64,000 nt of DNA from Rickettsiales bacterium (GTDB taxonomy: Bacteria > Bacteroidota > Bacteroidia > Cytophagales > Cyclobacteriaceae): the NCBI GenBank assembly GCA_002729235.1, contig PBTY01000006.1, positions 76,192-140,191 on the forward strand, given 5' to 3'. The position numbers and the translations under genes are program-made. Every line of letters begins with the position of its first letter. Positions within the stretch are counted from its first letter, which is position 1. Below, in pieces: positions 9,162 through 17,871 of the stretch. The notes under the pieces were generated by a model, which did no database searches, had not been told where the DNA came from, and worked only from the letters and a program-made list of their open reading frames with translations.

Positions 9162-10304
9162 ATGAAATGCACGAATTTTAGCCTTCTATCTTTACCCACC
9201 GTGTTGATTACTGTCGTATACATCGCCTTTATCCTGCTAATATTAATTGATGGTGCACTAACTATCAGTTCATGGCGTACAATCCTATCTGTTTCGAAAC
9301 CGATAAAATCCAATCAATCTCTATCTGTTAGCATCATCATATGTGCACACAACGAGATAGAAAATCTTGAAAAGCACCTTCCATTTATACTCAACCAGGA
9401 CTACCCAAATTTTGAAGTCATTCTTGGTCTGGATCGCTGTACAGATGGATCTATCGAATATGTTCAGTCAGTGGCCAATGATCGTTTAGTACCGGTGATC
9501 ATTCATGAGACACCATCTGGATGGAATAGTAAAAAGTTTGTCTTAAGACAATGCATTGACAAAGCTCAAAATGATTGGCTACTATTAACTGATGCCGATT
9601 GTCAACCTCAATCTTCGAAATGGATTCAATCATATGTGGATCATATGAGTGGCGCTACCAATCTTGTCCTTGGAGTCAGTCCATATCAAAAGGAGCCGCA
9701 TCTTATTTCTCTCATCACTGAATATGAGACATTTATAACCGCTAACAAATTCCTCACACAGGCGATCAAGGGCGAAACATATATGGGAGTTGGGCGAAAC
9801 ATCGCTTATACCAAATCTCTTTTCCGTGAAGTCTCTGGATTTGAAGACATTGCCCATATTACTGGTGGAGATGATGATTTATTAGTCCAAAAAATGGCAC
9901 CATTCGCTAAGGTAAGTGTCAATATTCAAAAAGAATCGCTAACCTATTCCGCTCCAGAACGTACATGGAGAAAGTACCTAACTCAAAAGACTAGACATCT
10001 CTCCGTTGGCAAGTATTACCAGGAAAAATTTAAGAAAAAACTTAGCACCAGCGCTGTGTTACACAGTAGCTTATGGTTGAGTTTTCTATATTTGATAGGT
10101 TTTTCGGATACTATCTGGAGAATTATTGTACCCTTTGCGACGTTGGTACTTATAAAAGGACTATTTTTCAAGAAAATCGCTAACCAGCTAAACATGCCTT
10201 TGCGTGTGATTTGGTATCCAGTAATGGACCTGATTTATGCGGTTTTTTTACCTCTGGTTGCTATCAGAGCGGTGCTAGAACGAAATATTAGATGGAAGAA
10301 GTAA
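9162..10304 (+). CDS. Glycosyltransferase family 2
   Basis: 380 residues. An N-terminal membrane helix (about 10-35) is followed by a GT-A domain: 'SIIICAHNEIENLEKHL' (nucleotide-sugar binding), 'TDADCQP' (the DxD metal motif) and 'GGDDDLLVQ' (acceptor region). Then come 'KTRH', near the position of the QxxRW motif of processive enzymes, and two or three C-terminal helices. It probably transfers a sugar on the cytoplasmic face of the inner membrane for envelope glycan or glycolipid synthesis. It is divergent from tgt with a 27-base gap. GTG 9201 is an alternative start. It overlaps the ECF sigma gene by 13 bases. Confidence 0.85.
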   Translation: MKCTNFSLLSLPTVLITVVYIAFILLILIDGALTISSWRTILSVSKPIKSNQSLSVSIIICAHNEIENLEKHLPFILNQDYPNFEVILGLDRCTDGSIEYVQSVANDRLVPVIIHETPSGWNSKKFVLRQCIDKAQNDWLLLTDADCQPQSSKWIQSYVDHMSGATNLVLGVSPYQKEPHLISLITEYETFITANKFLTQAIKGETYMGVGRNIAYTKSLFREVSGFEDIAHITGGDDDLLVQKMAPFAKVSVNIQKESLTYSAPERTWRKYLTQKTRHLSVGKYYQEKFKKKLSTSAVLHSSLWLSFLYLIGFSDTIWRIIVPFATLVLIKGLFFKKIANQLNMPLRVIWYPVMDLIYAVFLPLVAIRAVLERNIRWKK

Positions 10305-10903
10305 AAAGGCAGTTTTCAGATAAAGCATTAAAAGATTTCAAACTCATAGATCGTGCAACTCTGGAGAATGATGAATCAGCTTTCGCGGAATTAATGAGCC
10401 GTTACAAAAAGCCAGTTTATCACATGATCCTGAAAATGGTTAGAAATGTGGATGATGCTGAGGATTTGACCATTGAGGCTTTTGCTAAAGCTTTCAAGAA
10501 CCTTGCACGCTTCAAAAAAGACTACACGTTTAGTACCTGGCTATTTCGTATTGCTACTAACAATGCCATCGACTTTATTCGTAAGAAGAAGTTAGAAACT
10601 TACAGTCTAAACACCTCATTTACCGATGACAGTGGAGAATCTGTCAACATTGATGTAGAGGACGGTGATAGAACGCCAGACGAAGAGGCTATCAACACAC
10701 AAAAGATTGAGTTGGTCCGCATGTTCGTGACCAAACTTCCTGCAAAGTATCAGCGTCTTGTGAAGCTTCGTTATTTTGACGAGCTATCATACGAAGAAAT
10801 TGCAATCGAGCTTGACGCTCCTCTAGGCACTGTCAAAGCACAACTTCACCGGGCTAGAGAGTTGATGTACGAATTGGTGAAGGATAAAAAGAAGCATATT
10901 TAA
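10292..10903 (+). CDS. RNA polymerase ECF-type sigma factor
   Basis: 203-residue sigma-70 family protein. Region 2 ('DAEDLTIEAFAKAFKNLARFK', 'FSTWLFRIATNNAIDFIRKKK') and region 4 ('LPAKYQRLVKLRYFDELSYEEIA', 'GTVKAQLHRAR') are both complete, and regions 1.1 and 3 are absent, as in group 4 sigmas. An acidic linker ('DVEDGDRTPDEEA') separates the two. No anti-sigma gene is adjacent; it sits between a glycosyltransferase and rsmG with overlaps on both sides (13 bases and TAATG). Bacteroidota often keep this sigma as a housekeeping-like factor next to rsmG, so loss of a partner is not implied. Confidence 0.9.
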   Translation: MEEVKRQFSDKALKDFKLIDRATLENDESAFAELMSRYKKPVYHMILKMVRNVDDAEDLTIEAFAKAFKNLARFKKDYTFSTWLFRIATNNAIDFIRKKKLETYSLNTSFTDDSGESVNIDVEDGDRTPDEEAINTQKIELVRMFVTKLPAKYQRLVKLRYFDELSYEEIAIELDAPLGTVKAQLHRARELMYELVKDKKKHI

Positions 10904-11535
10904 TGAGCCAGGGTGTTCAGCAGGTTTTTGATCATTTCCCAAACCTTACAGAAAAACAAAAAGAACAGTTTAGTCGGCTGGAATCACTTTATTCCGAATG
11001 GAACGAGAAAATCAATGTGATTTCACGCAAGGATATTGAGCAGTTGTATACCAGACATGTTCTTCACAGTCTGGCCATCGCAAAATATTTGACATTCACA
11101 CCGGGAGCAAGAGTTTTGGACATTGGAACAGGTGGTGGTTTCCCTGGCATTCCTTTAGCTATACTTTATCCGGATTGTGAGTTTTTGTTGGTGGATAGTA
11201 TAGGTAAGAAAATCAAAGTAGTACAAGGAGTTGCAGATGCTATTGGTCTAATCAATATAAAAGCAGAGCATGTCAGGGCAGAGAAAATCAAGCAAAAGTT
11301 TGACTTCATCGTTTCCAGAGCTGTCGCAAGAACCAAAGTAGTCTACCAGTGGTCCAATAGATTGATTGAGGCTAGTGATCACCCAACCGCAGCTAATGGC
11401 TACTTACTCTTGAAAGGTGGTGATCTGGATGAAGAACTGAAAGAGTTTGGTAGATCACATACTACACAGGACATCAGTTCTTACTTCGATGATGAGTTCT
11501 TCGAGACTAAGAAGATCGTATACATTCCGGTTTGA
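10903..11535 (+). CDS. rsmG: 16S rRNA (guanine-527-N7)-methyltransferase RsmG
   Basis: 210 residues. It methylates G527 of 16S rRNA using SAM. The SAM-binding motif 'VLDIGTGGGFPGIPLAILYP' is characteristic of RsmG/GidB, as are the N-terminal 'LYSEWNEKINVISRKD' and the later 'FIVSRAVA'. The start overlaps the sigma factor stop by one base (TAATG). Confidence 0.95.
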   Translation: MSQGVQQVFDHFPNLTEKQKEQFSRLESLYSEWNEKINVISRKDIEQLYTRHVLHSLAIAKYLTFTPGARVLDIGTGGGFPGIPLAILYPDCEFLLVDSIGKKIKVVQGVADAIGLINIKAEHVRAEKIKQKFDFIVSRAVARTKVVYQWSNRLIEASDHPTAANGYLLLKGGDLDEELKEFGRSHTTQDISSYFDDEFFETKKIVYIPV

Positions 11536-11544
11536 TTGCTCTTT

Positions 11545-12111
11545 ATGTTTGTTAAACACTTATTTATTGTTTGCTTCATTGGGTGTTCACTTGCATTATC
11601 TGCACAAGACATCAAGATTGAGATAGAGTCTCGTGTTGCAGTGTCTGAAGTTCCCAAAAAAGCTCTTGAGAAAATAAAAGAGCATTTCCCATCTTCTCAG
11701 GCCAAGTGGTACAAAGAAGAAAGCGAGAGTGGCATTTCCTTTGAAGCCAAGTTTAAGGTGAAAGAACACCTCCTAAGCATCGAGTTTGGAGATGACGGTG
11801 TGTTGCAAGACACTGAAATAACTATCAAATGGAAAGAATTGGAACCTTCCATTCAAAGAAGCCTTCTATGGTATTTTGAGGACAGCTTTGATAAATACAA
11901 ACTCCACAAAATACAACTTCAGTATACACAACCATTAGCGCAAGTCGCCGAACATCTCTTGAGTGGCAATTCTTTGATTCCAACTTACGAAATAGAGTTC
12001 TTTGGCAAAAATGAAAGTAAAGACCTTTGGGAGGGTGAATTCAATGAATCTGGAGAGTTCATTTCTAAGCGGAAAATAATTACCAAACCATCTGACACTC
12101 TCCAATATTGA
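11545..12111 (+). CDS. Exported PepSY-like protein (hypothetical)
   Basis: 188 residues from ATG 11545. The ORF extends three codons to a TTG right after the rsmG stop, but the ATG starts a clean signal peptide 'MFVKHLFIVCFIGCSLALSAQD', cleaved after LSA. The mature part has alternating amphipathic segments such as 'VPKKALEKIKEHFPSSQAKWYKEE', like the PepSY-like domains of secreted Bacteroidota proteins. Probably periplasmic. Function unknown. It forms a pair with the next gene, whose start overlaps its stop. Confidence 0.65.
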   Translation: MFVKHLFIVCFIGCSLALSAQDIKIEIESRVAVSEVPKKALEKIKEHFPSSQAKWYKEESESGISFEAKFKVKEHLLSIEFGDDGVLQDTEITIKWKELEPSIQRSLLWYFEDSFDKYKLHKIQLQYTQPLAQVAEHLLSGNSLIPTYEIEFFGKNESKDLWEGEFNESGEFISKRKIITKPSDTLQY

Positions 12112-12776
12112 GATGTTGGTTCACGATATTGCTTGGCATTTCGAGCACAACGTTATTTGCTCAAACAGATACCTATGGTGGCTTATTTCCTGAGATGGCC
12201 TTAAGTAAGAGTCAGGGAAACTGGAAGTATACCCTGAAAATTGAATCACAGAACTATTTCTACTCCTCTCCAGCTCTTGATCAATGGAAATACACTAAAA
12301 AGCAGAATGACCTTCAAGGTTTCATAGCTCATAAAATTACCCCCTTGGCATCCTTGTCAGTTGGATATCAGTATCGCATGACAAATAGTGAGGACAACAG
12401 TCATCGGCTAATTGAGCAACTTAGTTTTGTTCAAAAATCATCTCTATTGAGAGTAGGCCATCGTATCAGACTAGATCAGACCTTCCTTGACGAGGGACTA
12501 CAGCTTAGATTCCGTTATAGACTCTCTTTAGAAATACCCTTAAACGGTCATTCGCTTGATCCAAAAGAATTCTATTTACTAGCTCAGGATGAACCAATCA
12601 TGAGCTTTGAACCAGAAAAGCAAGATCTGGAAAACCGCCTCAATACAGCTATTGGATATGTTTTTAGAAATCACAGTAAGATTCAATCAGGAATCGACTA
12701 CAGAACTGATCGTTATTTTATTGCTGGATTTCGTCATCGTATATGGTGGAAAACCGGTCTTTACCTCAAAATTTAG
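12108..12776 (+). CDS. DUF2490-type outer-membrane beta-barrel protein
   Basis: 222 residues with a signal peptide ending 'TTLFA' before 'QTDTYGG'. The rest is a run of amphipathic beta strands ('SLSVGYQYRM', 'LRFRYRLSLEI', 'SGIDYRTDRYFIAGFRHRIWW') typical of DUF2490 proteins, thought to be small outer-membrane barrels. The only in-frame start is TTG 12108, sharing TTGA with the previous stop, which suggests translational coupling. Function unknown. Confidence 0.7.
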   Translation: MRCWFTILLGISSTTLFAQTDTYGGLFPEMALSKSQGNWKYTLKIESQNYFYSSPALDQWKYTKKQNDLQGFIAHKITPLASLSVGYQYRMTNSEDNSHRLIEQLSFVQKSSLLRVGHRIRLDQTFLDEGLQLRFRYRLSLEIPLNGHSLDPKEFYLLAQDEPIMSFEPEKQDLENRLNTAIGYVFRNHSKIQSGIDYRTDRYFIAGFRHRIWWKTGLYLKI

Positions 12777-12977
12777 AATCTCAACATTGCCTCCATTCTG
12801 ATTGAATGCAGTCAACCGCTAAAGTGCCTGAAGAAGAATCTTCAGCTTGATATCATAATTGCAAAATACCTTCGGTAATGATTATTTGTTTGCAATGAAC
12901 AAATCCTTTTTTTGCACATTTTAAAACATTCCGTTCTATTCAGTGTTTCTTGATTAGAATCAAAACTTTTTTATCTT

Positions 12978-13304
12978 ATGAAACACTCAAAATCTCTCTT
13001 ACTCGCCTTCCTATTTTTTAGCACTTCCATTGGAGCAATGGCTAGTGATGGTTTAACAAAAGAAAACGTTTCGTCCAAATCAGAAACTGAAGTAAAGAAG
13101 CGAGTTGGACAACTACTTGATCGAGTAGAAGAGATAAGAGGATTTGATAGAACTAACATGGATCAGTTCGAACGAGCGGAATTGAAAGAGGAACTTATCG
13201 ATATTAAAAAAGAATTGAATGTAGCAAAAACAAATGGCGGTACAATCACTATTTCAGTGGGTGCGGCTATCATCATTATTTTATTGCTAATTATTATCCT
13301 ATAA
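12978..13304 (+). CDS. Small exported protein with C-terminal membrane helix
   Basis: 108 residues. The signal peptide 'LLLAFLFFSTSIGAMA' is followed by a charged, helical middle ('TEVKKRVGQLLDRVEEIRGFDR') that may form a coiled coil. The C-terminus is entirely hydrophobic ('VGAAIIIILLLIIIL'), so the protein would be anchored in the inner membrane with the helical part in the periplasm. Not recognised as a named family. It is a single-gene unit: a 200-base upstream gap and a strong terminator immediately downstream. Confidence 0.6.
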   Translation: MKHSKSLLLAFLFFSTSIGAMASDGLTKENVSSKSETEVKKRVGQLLDRVEEIRGFDRTNMDQFERAELKEELIDIKKELNVAKTNGGTITISVGAAIIIILLLIIIL

Positions 13305-13328
13305 TACTCACATCTGAAACTTAGAAAT

Positions 13329-13358
13329 GACCTTCGGCCTTATAGTCGAAGGTTTTTT
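13329..13358 (+). terminator. Intrinsic terminator
   Basis: The stem ACCTTCG/CGAAGGT has a 10-base loop and is followed by TTTTTT. It lies 25 bases after the small exported protein. Confidence 0.8.
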
Positions 13359-13487
13359 GTACACTATTCAACAGTGACTGTTTCACTCTGAAACACACCT
13401 TCCCTCTATACCCTTCTTTTTTCAGTCAGAATCAACATTTTCAGGTCTGGCACATCGTTTGGAATCGTGAAACCAAACATATTACCT

Positions 13488-15869
13488 ATGCTAAGAAATT
13501 TCCTATTAAGTAGCCTAAGAAACTTTCGTAAAAACAAGTCTTTCACTTTCCTTAACCTTTTGGGGCTGGCAGTAGCTATCTGCGGAATTTTCACCATTTA
13601 CGTCTTTATCCAAAATGAGCTCTTGGTAGATAGTTCTATACAAGAAAAGAATTCAACCTACCTGGTAACGTATACACAGCAAACGGAATCATCATCACGA
13701 GAAATAGGACTTGGTGATATGCAAACAGACAAATGGTTGCTTGATAAGAACTCAGAAGTAGCAGCATCACATCATATTAGACATATTGGAGAATCTCTCG
13801 TTAGAAATGGGAATATCAAAGCAGAACGATCAATTACATTAACCCAGTCCAATTTCTTCGACTTCTTCAACATCCCACTCGTTCAAGGAGATATCAACAC
13901 AGCACTTAGCAAACCAAACAGTATCATTCTATCTGAATCTGCAGCAAAGGTATTTTTTGGAGACAGTAACCCCATTGGCCAAAAACTTGAGATTTTTGGA
14001 GATTACACCATGCCTCTACAAGTGACTGGCGTCATTCAAGAAGGGGTTAATCTTCATTTTGACTATGACTGTCTGGTTTCCTGGGATTCAAGACCAAATG
14101 ATGAACCAAACACCATTGGCGAATGGTACCGTTATTCTATCAATAGCTACATCAAATCAAACAATACTAGCTCAGTAGAGCTTGCCAATACATTAACTGC
14201 GCGATATCAAACTGAATTTCCAGAAGAAAATATATCCATTAATCTCTATCCGATATCGGATCTATACTTTAAGATTGGTCATGTTCAGTTTTTACCTGGC
14301 TTTAAATCCGGTAATAAAAACAGCTTAACCATCCTTTCCCTCATTGCCGTTTTGATTCTGGTGATTTCAGTAGTCAACTACATCAACATCAACATCTCGC
14401 TTGTCCTAAAACGGCTGAGAGAAATTGGTATGAGAAAAGTAATGGGTGCCAGTAAACTCACCTTGGGCAGTCAGTTTTTGGTGGAGAGTACACTTTTGGT
14501 CCTACTAGCCAGCGTCATAGCCATTACGCTATCAGACCTACTAATTAAAGAGCTACCTTCTCTATTCGGAGCAATCAACGGCCCTTTTAGTAATATTTCC
14601 TATCTCTGGACACTCATTGGATTGAGTTTGTTGATTGGACTTCTGTCAGGCTCCTATCCAGCCCTCTTTATCAGCCGAATCAAGCTATCCGATGGCCTTA
14701 AAAGCCAGCTGAATGGTGGCAAATCAAGAAACATCATTAGAAACAGTTTAATGGGCCTTCAGTTTTTCATCACCTTTGGCCTATTGGTAATGTCCATAGT
14801 CGTTTATCAACAATATCAATTCATTCAGAACAAAGAATTAGGATTCAATAAAGAGGATATTCTCATTGTAGACATTGGCAACAGTGGTAAAATAACTGAA
14901 GGATACAGAGCATTCCAAAGCACTATTAATACCTTCCCAGAAGTCAAAAGTACTAGTGTAAGTACCGATATTATTGGGACAGGATACACCAACAATTCCT
15001 ACTATGCGATCAAGGAAGGTCAAACTAGTGCACCTGAAAACGGTGTGATGACCACTTACTTTTCTGTTGACCCTGACTTTACCACCACATATGATTTACA
15101 AATACTTGAAGGAAGAGCCTTTAATCGCGACTTGTCTATAGATAGCTCAGGAGTAATCATCAATGAAGCATTGGTGTACAAATTAGGCCTTGAAAATCCT
15201 GTTGGTTCAAGAATCAAATTATTTGGCGCAGACAGTAAAAGTCTTCATGTACTAGGAGTAGTAAAAAACTTCAATTTTAAAAGTTTACACAATGAAGTCA
15301 CACCTATTGCCATGTACCTCGGAAGACGAAATTTTTGGAACCTAAGCATTCAGTTTGATCGAAACAATACGGCGGCATTGATGGCTAAGTTGGAAAATGC
15401 CTGGCTTCAATTCGATCAGGATGTTCCGTTTTCGTACGAGTTCCTGGATGACAAACTTGGCAGATTCTACGAGCAGGATCAACGTTTCAGTAAGTTGATT
15501 AGTGGTTTTGCTATCATGAGTGTGATTTTATCACTAATTGGGTTATTTGGTTTGACAGCTTTCTCAATGGAGCAGCGATTAAAAGAAATAAGCATTCGTA
15601 AAATATTGGGGGCGGATATTAAAACGTTGATTTTGCTATTCAACAAACAAGTGATCATTGTTTTTACAATAGCTTCTGCTTTGGCCTTACCACTCATTTA
15701 CACATTGGCAGGAGACTGGTTGTCAAACTTCGCATTTCATATAGGCAATACCTGGGTAATTTATATCTCATCAGCCATCATCATTTTTACGTTGATTGTA
15801 ATGACCGTAACCATCACCTCTTTGAAGGCAGCTAATTCAAACCCTGCCAAGTATTTAAAAGATGATTGA
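13488..15869 (+). CDS. FtsX-like ABC transporter permease (MacB/SalY type)
   Basis: 793 residues from ATG 13488 ('MLRNFLLSSLRNFRKNKSFTFL', the usual N-terminus of this family); GTG 13467 is an alternative. One N-terminal helix and a large periplasmic domain are followed by an FtsX helix block ('LTILSLIAVLILVISVVNYININ', 'LREIGMRKVMGASK'). A second half repeats the layout and ends in another FtsX block ('LKEISIRKILGADIKTLI'). The fused two-FtsX architecture is common in Bacteroidota. No ATPase gene is adjacent, so it must use one from elsewhere or act in an unknown way. The stop lies 5 bases from the convergent neighbour's stop. Confidence 0.9.
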   Translation: MLRNFLLSSLRNFRKNKSFTFLNLLGLAVAICGIFTIYVFIQNELLVDSSIQEKNSTYLVTYTQQTESSSREIGLGDMQTDKWLLDKNSEVAASHHIRHIGESLVRNGNIKAERSITLTQSNFFDFFNIPLVQGDINTALSKPNSIILSESAAKVFFGDSNPIGQKLEIFGDYTMPLQVTGVIQEGVNLHFDYDCLVSWDSRPNDEPNTIGEWYRYSINSYIKSNNTSSVELANTLTARYQTEFPEENISINLYPISDLYFKIGHVQFLPGFKSGNKNSLTILSLIAVLILVISVVNYININISLVLKRLREIGMRKVMGASKLTLGSQFLVESTLLVLLASVIAITLSDLLIKELPSLFGAINGPFSNISYLWTLIGLSLLIGLLSGSYPALFISRIKLSDGLKSQLNGGKSRNIIRNSLMGLQFFITFGLLVMSIVVYQQYQFIQNKELGFNKEDILIVDIGNSGKITEGYRAFQSTINTFPEVKSTSVSTDIIGTGYTNNSYYAIKEGQTSAPENGVMTTYFSVDPDFTTTYDLQILEGRAFNRDLSIDSSGVIINEALVYKLGLENPVGSRIKLFGADSKSLHVLGVVKNFNFKSLHNEVTPIAMYLGRRNFWNLSIQFDRNNTAALMAKLENAWLQFDQDVPFSYEFLDDKLGRFYEQDQRFSKLISGFAIMSVILSLIGLFGLTAFSMEQRLKEISIRKILGADIKTLILLFNKQVIIVFTIASALALPLIYTLAGDWLSNFAFHIGNTWVIYISSAIIIFTLIVMTVTITSLKAANSNPAKYLKDD

Positions 15870-15874
15870 GCTAG

Positions 15875-16705
15875 CTACTCAAAATTAACTTGAATCATTC
15901 CCGCATATTCAGATACCAGCCGATTATAAAGCTGATCAAATTGCTCAGCTTTATATTCTTCCAACAAGTCAGCTGCAGAATTCATTCCTCCAACGTAGTA
16001 TCGCTGGAACCATGGGGAAACGCTTATTAATCCGACCACCAATCCATAATTAGTGATGGTAAAAACATAGGCAGCCCCGAATGCAGAAATCGTAATTAGA
16101 GAGTTGATTCCTTCCTTATAATGCCTGGAGTACGCTTGTCCAGTACCAGGAAAAACTGCTGAAAGCAAGATCGCCTTCATTTTTGTCTTCTTATTTACTT
16201 TATCAACTGATCTAAAGACCTCATTCAGTTGGTCTGGAGAAGCATCAAGTTTCAAGAAACCTTCTTTAGCTTTAGCATAATCACCTAAATAAAAATCGAT
16301 TAATGACTTGATAATTTGTTTGTTTTGCTCCCCAATTTCATTGTCAGGTCGGTAAGCCAACACACTTCTCTTTGCGTTCAGAAAATCATCCAATTTAACT
16401 AGAGATAGAATTTCCATCAATTCATACCCCTCACCTTCCTTCATTCTGGTTAAGGTCTTAAAGTATTTGGCAGACACATCATAGTCACCTGACAAATAAC
16501 TTGACCATGCCAAGCCTTCTACAGTGAGGGAATCAAAATCTCCCGATTTATCGAAGAAAAGCACACGCTTATAAAAAGAAGCGGCCTCATCATATTGCCC
16601 TATCTCAAAGGATGTTTCAGCCAACTCAATCGTTTGACTAATCGATTGAGCGGACATACTACCTACCGTAATAAATATCCAAAAGATACTGAACGCGATC
16701 TTCAT
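15875..16705 (-). CDS. Exported TPR-like protein with C-terminal PGxGQxY membrane domain
   Basis: 276 residues from ATG 16705 (signal peptide 'AFSIFWIFITVGSMSAQ'). The N-terminal half has TPR-like helical pairs ('AETSFEIGQYDEAASFYKRVLF'). The C-terminal part has 'AVFPGTGQAYSRHYKEGINSL' followed by two hydrophobic helices, a feature of a Bacteroidota envelope family near DUF5683. It is related to the next gene in domain order and motif, so the two are probably paralogues. It overlaps the upstream gene by 47 bases. Function unknown; the neighbourhood suggests envelope biogenesis. Confidence 0.65.
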   Translation of the reverse strand: MKIAFSIFWIFITVGSMSAQSISQTIELAETSFEIGQYDEAASFYKRVLFFDKSGDFDSLTVEGLAWSSYLSGDYDVSAKYFKTLTRMKEGEGYELMEILSLVKLDDFLNAKRSVLAYRPDNEIGEQNKQIIKSLIDFYLGDYAKAKEGFLKLDASPDQLNEVFRSVDKVNKKTKMKAILLSAVFPGTGQAYSRHYKEGINSLITISAFGAAYVFTITNYGLVVGLISVSPWFQRYYVGGMNSAADLLEEYKAEQFDQLYNRLVSEYAGMIQVNFE

Positions 16706-17495
16706 ATTTCTTCTCTTCAATCTGATTAAACTCTTGAGCAGATTTCACACTTCCATAGATATTGCCTGTATAGAATCCCAGTGCAAGCCCTCCAAATATC
16801 CAGGCACCAGGTCTGTCAATACCTTTTTCGGAGATGATTCTATAGGCTTGATATCCGGTTGTAGATATTAGCAACAAGGAAAACAAGCCATCCTTCCATC
16901 TACCAGTATATATTTTACCTAAACCAGGCACAACCGTGGATAAAGCTCCTGCCAGAAAGGGGCTTTTATGACGTCTATCCTGAGCCTCAGAAGCAACAGT
17001 ATACATTTGTTGTACCAGATAAGGAGGATTGTTTAGTTGCTCTGACTCTTGCTGGGCTGATTCCCAGTTTCCCTCCAGCGCTAATGAAGCAGCTGTCAGG
17101 AAATTAAGATCAGGTTTCGTAAAAGTATAGTTTCCAACCACACCACGAATTTCTTCGAATTGACTACTGGAAAACAATGCATAGGTATGAATTTTCCCAA
17201 ATTGAATACTCGCTATCGTCACTGTCTCAATACTCTTTAGCCGTCGTATAGACTCCTGGTATAGCTCCAGGTTTTGCATACTAATTAACAAGTTATGCCA
17301 TGAGGTTGTATCTGTGGGATTTAAATAAACAACCCGTTCATATTCCGTCGCGGACTCATCATATCGTCCTGCTTCAAACAAATAATCTGCGTACTTCTTA
17401 CTATTTGAATAATCAAAAAGATCCTGACCAAACGTCAGAGTGGTACATCCAAAAAGACATACAATCACAAATAACCTAAAACTCTCCAACCTCAT
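16659..17495 (-). CDS. Exported TPR-like protein, paralogue of the neighbour
   Basis: 278 residues. Signal peptide 'LFVIVCLFGCTTLTFGQD'; the Cys might suggest a lipoprotein, but the residues before it do not fit a good lipobox. TPR-like repeats ('ADYLFEAGRYDESATEYERVVYLNP') come first, then 'VVPGLGKIYTGRWKDGLFSLLL' and two hydrophobic segments, the same order as in the downstream neighbour. It overlaps yidD by 20 bases. Probably in the periplasm or anchored to a membrane. Confidence 0.65.
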   Translation of the reverse strand: MRLESFRLFVIVCLFGCTTLTFGQDLFDYSNSKKYADYLFEAGRYDESATEYERVVYLNPTDTTSWHNLLISMQNLELYQESIRRLKSIETVTIASIQFGKIHTYALFSSSQFEEIRGVVGNYTFTKPDLNFLTAASLALEGNWESAQQESEQLNNPPYLVQQMYTVASEAQDRRHKSPFLAGALSTVVPGLGKIYTGRWKDGLFSLLLISTTGYQAYRIISEKGIDRPGAWIFGGLALGFYTGNIYGSVKSAQEFNQIEEKKYEDRVQYLLDIYYGR

Positions 17496-17871
17496 CCACT
17501 AACCTATTTTTATTCTTATCGAGTTTATAAAAACCAGGACTCAAGGAATTGCACCTGGTATAGCGATCAAAAAAAGATATGGTCCCCTTGACTAATCCAA
17601 GCTTTTTCACCGCCTGAACAGCATACTCTGAACACGAAGGAGTAAAAGAACAAGTACTTCCATCTTGAGAGCTGATAAAACTCTTGTAAAAAACAAAAGC
17701 ACCCGTGTAGAGCATTTCAACCTCATTGTCAGCCCTTTTAAAATACTCACCATAATGGCGGTGCTCAGACTTTTTATCAACCGTTAACTCCTTCTCAAAA
17801 TCAATGGATTTGACCTGAGCGGATAACTGGAAGGATAACATCATCAAAAACAGAATAAATAGCTGCTTCAT
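17476..17871 (-). CDS. yidD: YidD-like protein with N-terminal signal peptide
   Basis: 131 residues from ATG 17871. The C-terminal half is a YidD (membrane protein insertion efficiency factor) domain: 'CSFTPSCSEYAVQAVKKLG', then 'GTISFFDRYTRCNSLSPG'. Ordinary YidD is about 70-90 residues, cytoplasmic-side, and ends near GGxDPVP. Here the end is 'PGFYKLDKNKNRLVDEVGEF', and an apparent cleavable signal peptide ('LFILFLMMLSFQLSAQ') precedes about 45 extra residues. It overlaps the upstream gene by 71 bases and the downstream gene by 20 bases. Whether it is really exported is not settled. Confidence 0.8.
   Translation of the reverse strand: MKQLFILFLMMLSFQLSAQVKSIDFEKELTVDKKSEHRHYGEYFKRADNEVEMLYTGAFVFYKSFISSQDGSTCSFTPSCSEYAVQAVKKLGLVKGTISFFDRYTRCNSLSPGFYKLDKNKNRLVDEVGEF

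Noticed and set aside
9187-9201. TATCTTTA as promoter of the glycosyltransferase with GTG 9201 start
   Set aside because: The box has a mismatch and no -33 partner, and the upstream ATG keeps a plausible N-terminus, so the evidence does not favour it.
13488-15869. Orphan FtsX-like permease as a novel system
   Set aside because: Permeases of this kind without adjacent ATPases are common in Bacteroidota genomes, so this alone is not unusual.
15866-15882. Hairpin TTGAG-CTAGCTA-CTCAA between convergent stops
   Set aside because: Only 5 bp and no T tract; too weak to call a terminator.
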